Source: CAZDWZ01 sp964509425
GTDB lineage: Bacteria > Bdellovibrionota_C > UBA2361 > SZUA-149 > CAZDWZ01
Length of the DNA: 64,000 nucleotides
NCBI GenBank assembly: GCA_964509425.1
Contig: CAZDWZ010000005.1
Span: 248,001 to 312,000, forward strand
Direction of reading: 5' to 3'
The notes beneath the pieces are model-generated. The model did not search any database and was not told the DNA's origin. It saw only the letters and a program-made list of their open reading frames with translations. The position numbers and the translations under genes are program-made. Positions 60,536 through 64,000 of the stretch are shown piece by piece (positions within the stretch are counted from its first letter, which is position 1; each line of letters opens with the position of its first letter).

Positions 60536-61087
60536 ATGGGAATGAAACGTTGCGAGAGCGGACATTATTACGACACGGGGAAGAATAAGGTTTGCCCCCT
60601 TTGTGCCGCCGTTGATCCCATGCCGAAAGGCCACAAGGACGGTCCTCCGATTATTCCAGCACCGGCAGGAGAGGCCAAGAGTCCGAGCCCCCAAGCCGGA
60701 GCTCCAGGCGGCGGAAAAACAGTCGCCGTGATGAAAAAAGAAATGGGAATCGATCCCGTGGTTGGTTGGCTGGTATGCACGAAAGGCCCAGACCGCGGCG
60801 CGGACTATCGAATCAAAGGCGAAAAAAATTTCATCGGCCGTGCTCCATCGATGGATATTTGTGTTCAGCACGATGAGACGATCTCGCGCGAGAACCATGC
60901 GGGCATCAGCTACAATCCGAAGAAAAAGACGTTCAAGATTCTTCCCGGCGAAGGTCGCGGACTCGTCTATCTCAATGGCGACGAAGTAGACTCTCCGAAG
61001 GATCTTACGAAGGGCGATACGATCGAGATCGGTCAATCCTCTCTTATGTTCGTGCCTCTGTGCGGTGCCGATTTCGACTGGGAGTAG
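60536..61087 (+). CDS. Zinc-ribbon FHA-domain protein
   Basis: 183 aa. N-terminal zinc knuckle (Cys6, His10, Cys20, Cys23), Pro/Ala linker with PGGGKTVAVMKKEMG, a plausible phospho-Thr site, then FHA (about 78-178): FIGRAPSMDICVQHDETISRENHAGISY has the Gly-Arg, Ser and His that bind phosphothreonine, and LVYLNGDEVDS the Asn-Gly. FHA proteins dock onto Thr phosphorylated by Hanks kinases, so this is probably the reader for the kinase at 56 kb. It begins 20 bases after the coiled-coil gene and ends 3 bases before the phosphatase. Confidence 0.93.
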   Translation: MGMKRCESGHYYDTGKNKVCPLCAAVDPMPKGHKDGPPIIPAPAGEAKSPSPQAGAPGGGKTVAVMKKEMGIDPVVGWLVCTKGPDRGADYRIKGEKNFIGRAPSMDICVQHDETISRENHAGISYNPKKKTFKILPGEGRGLVYLNGDEVDSPKDLTKGDTIEIGQSSLMFVPLCGADFDWE

Positions 61088-61090
61088 AGC

Positions 61091-62212
61091 GTGGCGGTTA
61101 AAATTCCTCCGCATATTATTAACGGCGCGAAGAAGGCTTTTCAGCAAGGTCTCACCGTCGGTAAACGCCTTTCGAAGAAACTGTGGCGCCGGCTGCTGCC
61201 GCTTCTTGAACGGCTCGGTTTTGTTATTGTTCAAGGCTCCAAGGACGGCTTTCAGTTTGCGAGACGAAAATTCTCTGAACGGGAGGCGACTATCTTTCCC
61301 ACGAACGCCCAGTTTCTCGGAACTCGCGAACGGCAAGAAGATGCGCTCGGATGCTCCGATTTTTTCGATCGGCAGTTCGTCGCGCACGGGGGAGTGCTCG
61401 CGGTTGTCGCCGACGGGATGGGCGGGATGGCGTATGGCCGTGAGGCGAGTCACGCGGCTGTGTTATCTTTCCTTGAAGCCTATGCAAAAAAGCGGCGGAA
61501 TGAATCCGTCGAAGACGCGCTGGTGCGATCGCTTGAGACGGCAAACGATGCCGTAGTCCGGCGCTCTATGGTGCTTCAGGTACCGGCGCTCATCGGAACG
61601 ACGTTAGTCGCGGCCGTGTGTTTCGATCGCAAGCTCTCTTGGGTTTCGGTTGGGGATAGTCGAATCTATCTCCTTCGCGAAGGGAAACTGAGCCAGCTTA
61701 CCGAAGACCATGTCTATGGCGTCGAGCTCGATCGCCAGGTCGAAGATCAGCTCATTGCTCCCGAAGAGGCGAGAGATCATCCCGAACGAGAGCATCTCAC
61801 GAGCTATCTCGGAGAGGGGAGAGTGCATCAGGTCAACCGAAACTTGGAACCTTTTGCACTTCTGCAAGGCGATCAAGTTATTCTCTGCACCGACGGAGTG
61901 TATCGCAGTCTCACCCCGGAAGAGGTCGAAGTGTTCTCAGAGACGTCGCCACCGGATCTTGCCGAAGGCCTTATTTCGATAATCCGAGAGAAGAAAATTA
62001 GCTCTCAGGATAACGCGACCATCATTTCTCTTGCGTTTGATTCCCGGCGAAAAGTAGGGAGGGGTCTCAATCTCCGACCGGCGAACTTTCTCCTTCGTCC
62101 AGTTTTTCTGTTTTGGCTGACCGCCGGGGGATTGATGTGGCTGATTTGGGAATACTCGCACCAAACAACGCCACCCATCGGGCGCGAAGTTACGGCGCCG
62201 GCTTCAAAGTAA
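61091..62212 (+). CDS. PP2C-family Ser/Thr phosphatase with C-terminal membrane anchor
   Basis: 373 aa, GTG start. Basic leader (about 1-65), then PP2C: FLGTRERQEDA, VVADGMGGMAYG (108-116), IGTTLVAAV, VSVGDSRIYLL, CTDGVYRSL and SSQDNATIISL, giving the metal Asp residues. One span near the C-terminus (about 335-352) holds it in the membrane, catalytic side in. It reverses the partner kinase. The last 23 bases overlap the convergent histidine kinase gene. Confidence 0.94.
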   Translation: MAVKIPPHIINGAKKAFQQGLTVGKRLSKKLWRRLLPLLERLGFVIVQGSKDGFQFARRKFSEREATIFPTNAQFLGTRERQEDALGCSDFFDRQFVAHGGVLAVVADGMGGMAYGREASHAAVLSFLEAYAKKRRNESVEDALVRSLETANDAVVRRSMVLQVPALIGTTLVAAVCFDRKLSWVSVGDSRIYLLREGKLSQLTEDHVYGVELDRQVEDQLIAPEEARDHPEREHLTSYLGEGRVHQVNRNLEPFALLQGDQVILCTDGVYRSLTPEEVEVFSETSPPDLAEGLISIIREKKISSQDNATIISLAFDSRRKVGRGLNLRPANFLLRPVFLFWLTAGGLMWLIWEYSHQTTPPIGREVTAPASK

Positions 62213-63659
62213 AGTGAAAGCGCGATCCCTTTTCTCGTACGCTCTCCGCATAGATTTCGCTTCCGTGACCCTCGATGATCTTCTTTACAATAGCGAGGCC
62301 GAGCCCCATTGCGCCGGCGGTGATGCCATCCTCAACGATTTGAAAATTCCTATCGAATAATCGAGTGAGATTCTCCGCGGAAATTCCTATCCCAGTATCG
62401 CTGACACTAATTTCTATTCCACCGGCTGACGGAGCGGCAGTGAGGAGCACGACGCCTCCTTTCGGTGTGTATCGAAGCGCGTTCTGCGCGAGATTCGTGA
62501 GCACGCGCGCGAGCATTAGACGATCCCCGAGAACTTTCGGGAGCGGCGCCTCAGGGAGCGAGATTCGAAACTCAACCCCCGCGCTTGCTGCCTGCGGCCC
62601 GAGCATGAGACTGAGATCGTCGAACAACAGGCCGATGGAGATTGGGGTGAGCTTCGGAGCGACCTCCTTCGTCTCGAGCTTACTGAGCTCGAGCAGTTCG
62701 TCCATGAGTCGCGCGAGGAGTTCTGTGTTCTTCGTGATTCCGTCTTCGAGGGTTTCCCTGTTTTCGGTAGAAGCTTCTTTCCGCTCTCTCAGAAGCTGAA
62801 CCAAAAGATTAATGGAGGACACCGGGCCTCGGAGGTCGTGCCACAAGTTTGAAATGAGCTCACGTCGGAGCTCGTCTTTTTTCTCGAGCTTTGAAATGTT
62901 TCCCACGATGGCATCACCCATCTCATTTATCGCAGTGCTCAGCTGGTTCAGCTCGTCGTCCGCTGCGGTGGCGGGAAGTCGTGCAGTCAAATTTCCTGAT
63001 TGTATCGCTCGCACCGTCTTTAGAACTTTGGAAAAACGGTGGGTGATGGTCTTAAATAGCAGTAAACCGATGAAGTTCACTGCAAGCACGGCCGTGATGA
63101 AGGAAAGGAGCGTGAAGCGAAATGCCGCATGTTCCTGGAATATCTTATGGAGTCGCCGACCGTGTTGGCCTGAAATTATGGCGTAGACATACCCCGGGTC
63201 GGTACCGATCTGAGTAGGTGCCACCGAAAAAATTGCTTGATCTTTCTCTCGTGGGTCGGTGCCGTAAATAAGCTTGCTCCGATCCGTTTCTGCGAGCCGC
63301 CGGCGAACCTGCTCCATGTCGACGATATATGGGGCGTGTATGACCGGGTCGATGCTGAAATCTTGAAGTACTCTCCCGGACGAATCGATAAGGTAAATGT
63401 TCAGGCCGGGACTCATCTCTTCGAAATTCTTGGCGAGGACAAAAAGCTTTGCCAGATCGATTGTACCCTCGAGATACGGCTTCATCCGAAGCGCGATAGT
63501 CTCCGCTATGTTTCCTTGACTCGTCTGGGCCGATTCGTGTTGTGCCTTTGTCCAAAAGTAGGAGAATAGTCCCAGCTGAATGACGCCAAGCAAACACAGC
63601 AGCAAGAAATTGCTTGCGACAATCTTCGCGTAGAGACTTCGGAAAGCGGGGAGAGGCAC
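62190..63659 (-). CDS. Sensor histidine kinase (HAMP-HisKA-HATPase)
   Basis: 489 aa, GTG 63659 after GAGGT. Two spans with a periplasmic sensor of about 130 residues, HAMP (LLFKTITHRFSKVLKTVRAI), H-box ISNLWHDLRGPVSSINLL, N-box LTNLAQNALRYTP, G1 SDTGIGIS, and G2 AMGLGLAIVKKIIEGHG. All key residues are present. Starts 11 bases after the OmpR-type regulator stop: regulator first, then kinase. The sensed signal is unknown. It is convergent with the phosphatase cluster and not clearly part of it. Confidence 0.94.
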   Translation of the reverse strand: MPLPAFRSLYAKIVASNFLLLCLLGVIQLGLFSYFWTKAQHESAQTSQGNIAETIALRMKPYLEGTIDLAKLFVLAKNFEEMSPGLNIYLIDSSGRVLQDFSIDPVIHAPYIVDMEQVRRRLAETDRSKLIYGTDPREKDQAIFSVAPTQIGTDPGYVYAIISGQHGRRLHKIFQEHAAFRFTLLSFITAVLAVNFIGLLLFKTITHRFSKVLKTVRAIQSGNLTARLPATAADDELNQLSTAINEMGDAIVGNISKLEKKDELRRELISNLWHDLRGPVSSINLLVQLLRERKEASTENRETLEDGITKNTELLARLMDELLELSKLETKEVAPKLTPISIGLLFDDLSLMLGPQAASAGVEFRISLPEAPLPKVLGDRLMLARVLTNLAQNALRYTPKGGVVLLTAAPSAGGIEISVSDTGIGISAENLTRLFDRNFQIVEDGITAGAMGLGLAIVKKIIEGHGSEIYAESVREKGSRFHFTLKPAP

Positions 63660-63670
63660 GAGACCTCGGA

Positions 63671-64000
63671 TTATTTTGCGGATTCCGGACCTGAGTTGAA
63701 TCGATAACCGACTCCTCTCAGGGTGAGAATCAACTGTGGATTTTCCGGATCAATCTCGATCTTCGATCTGAGCCGGCTCATCTGCGTGGTCACGGTGTTG
63801 TCGAAAGACGACGCCGAATATCCCCAGACCTGTTCCATGAGCTCCTGGCGGGTAATTACTCGTTCGGAATTCAATGCAAGATAGACCAGAAGGTCAAACT
63901 CCAATGCGGAGACATTTACCCGTTTTCCAGCTTGCGTTACCTGGCGCTGAAGGAGATCGATTTTCAGCGGCCCGCTTACAATGATTGACTCTCCACCCGT
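63671..64000 (-). CDS. OmpR-family response regulator, DNA-binding part (truncated by window edge)
   Basis: Frame open to the window end, so the receiver domain lies outside. The visible part is a complete Trans_reg_C winged helix: SGPLKIDLLQRQVTQAGKRV, LEFDLLVYLALNSERVITRQ, WGYSASSFDNTVTTQMSRLR and LTLRGVGYRF, closing GPESAK. A TTG at 63904 can look like a start but is internal. Pairs with the histidine kinase 11 bases downstream. Confidence 0.93.
   Translation of the reverse strand, partial: TGGESIIVSGPLKIDLLQRQVTQAGKRVNVSALEFDLLVYLALNSERVITRQELMEQVWGYSASSFDNTVTTQMSRLRSKIEIDPENPQLILTLRGVGYRFNSGPESAK

Noticed and set aside
56084..62212. Type VI secretion regulatory module (PpkA/PppA/Fha)
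   Set aside because: Kinase, phosphatase and FHA occur, but no structural tss gene is in the window.

Overview
The window looks like bacterial chromosome from a Gram-negative, free-living, respiring organism. Supporting signs are outer-membrane and signal-peptide proteins, one PEP-CTERM (exosortase) substrate, minor pseudopilins, acyl-CoA dehydrogenases next to a methylmalonyl-CoA mutase chaperone, and core genes (metG, tmk, holB, fumC, nadA, rplM-rpsI). Eukaryote-like Ser/Thr kinases, long two-component proteins and frequent GTG/TTG starts fit a deltaproteobacterial-grade or related candidate lineage, but no rRNA is present and I cannot place it further. A run of exactly 100 Ns inside a tandem repeat (21332-21431) shows that this is a scaffolded draft, probably a metagenome assembly.

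Layout. 0-3.7 kb: MeaB GTPase, two acyl-CoA dehydrogenases and a SufT-like protein. 3.8-8.2 kb: tRNA-Arg, a PEP-CTERM protein, and a VWA protein coupled to a Ser/Thr kinase. 8.6-13.3 kb: a complete metal ABC transporter in which both permeases carry a C-terminal DtxR-like repressor domain, behind a good promoter and a perfect palindrome. 13.4-20.8 kb: outer-membrane protein, ferritin, a cardiolipin synthase / EEP-hydrolase pair, a truncated HNH-type protein, a GC-rich foreign-looking gene and a carotenoid-desaturase-like oxidoreductase. 21-25.7 kb: tandem repeats with the assembly gap, metG, then tmk-holB with a 9-bp minisatellite inside tmk, and a CheY-like regulator. 25.8-28.5 kb: minor pseudopilins, including two prepilins fused in one chain. 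28.6-40.5 kb: fumC, a YbaK-type deacylase, a second GC-rich gene, a methyltransferase, a HAD phosphatase, nifS-nadA, YbhN-like and VanZ-like membrane proteins, sspB, rplM-rpsI. 40.5-47.8 kb: glutamine amidotransferase and a lipid-linked glycosylation group (GT2-methyltransferase fusion, C-methyltransferase, two GT-C proteins).

47.8-53 kb is an RNA-repair island. RtcB ligase and a slipin are transcribed leftward from a convincing sigma-54 promoter that also covers a tRNA-Ile(GAT)-like sequence with a broken acceptor stem. RtcR, the sigma-54 activator with a CARF-type sensor, is divergent.

54-64 kb holds a degenerate penicillin-binding protein, then a cluster that reads as one machine: a zinc-ribbon Ser/Thr kinase, a MotA/TolQ/ExbB-type channel protein, a one-pass coiled-coil partner, a zinc-ribbon FHA protein and a membrane-anchored PP2C phosphatase. 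A convergent two-component pair runs off the window edge. The RNA-repair island with its tRNA-like RNA and the kinase/channel/FHA/phosphatase cluster are the two most interesting systems. A structured ~150-bp interspersed repeat occurs three times.
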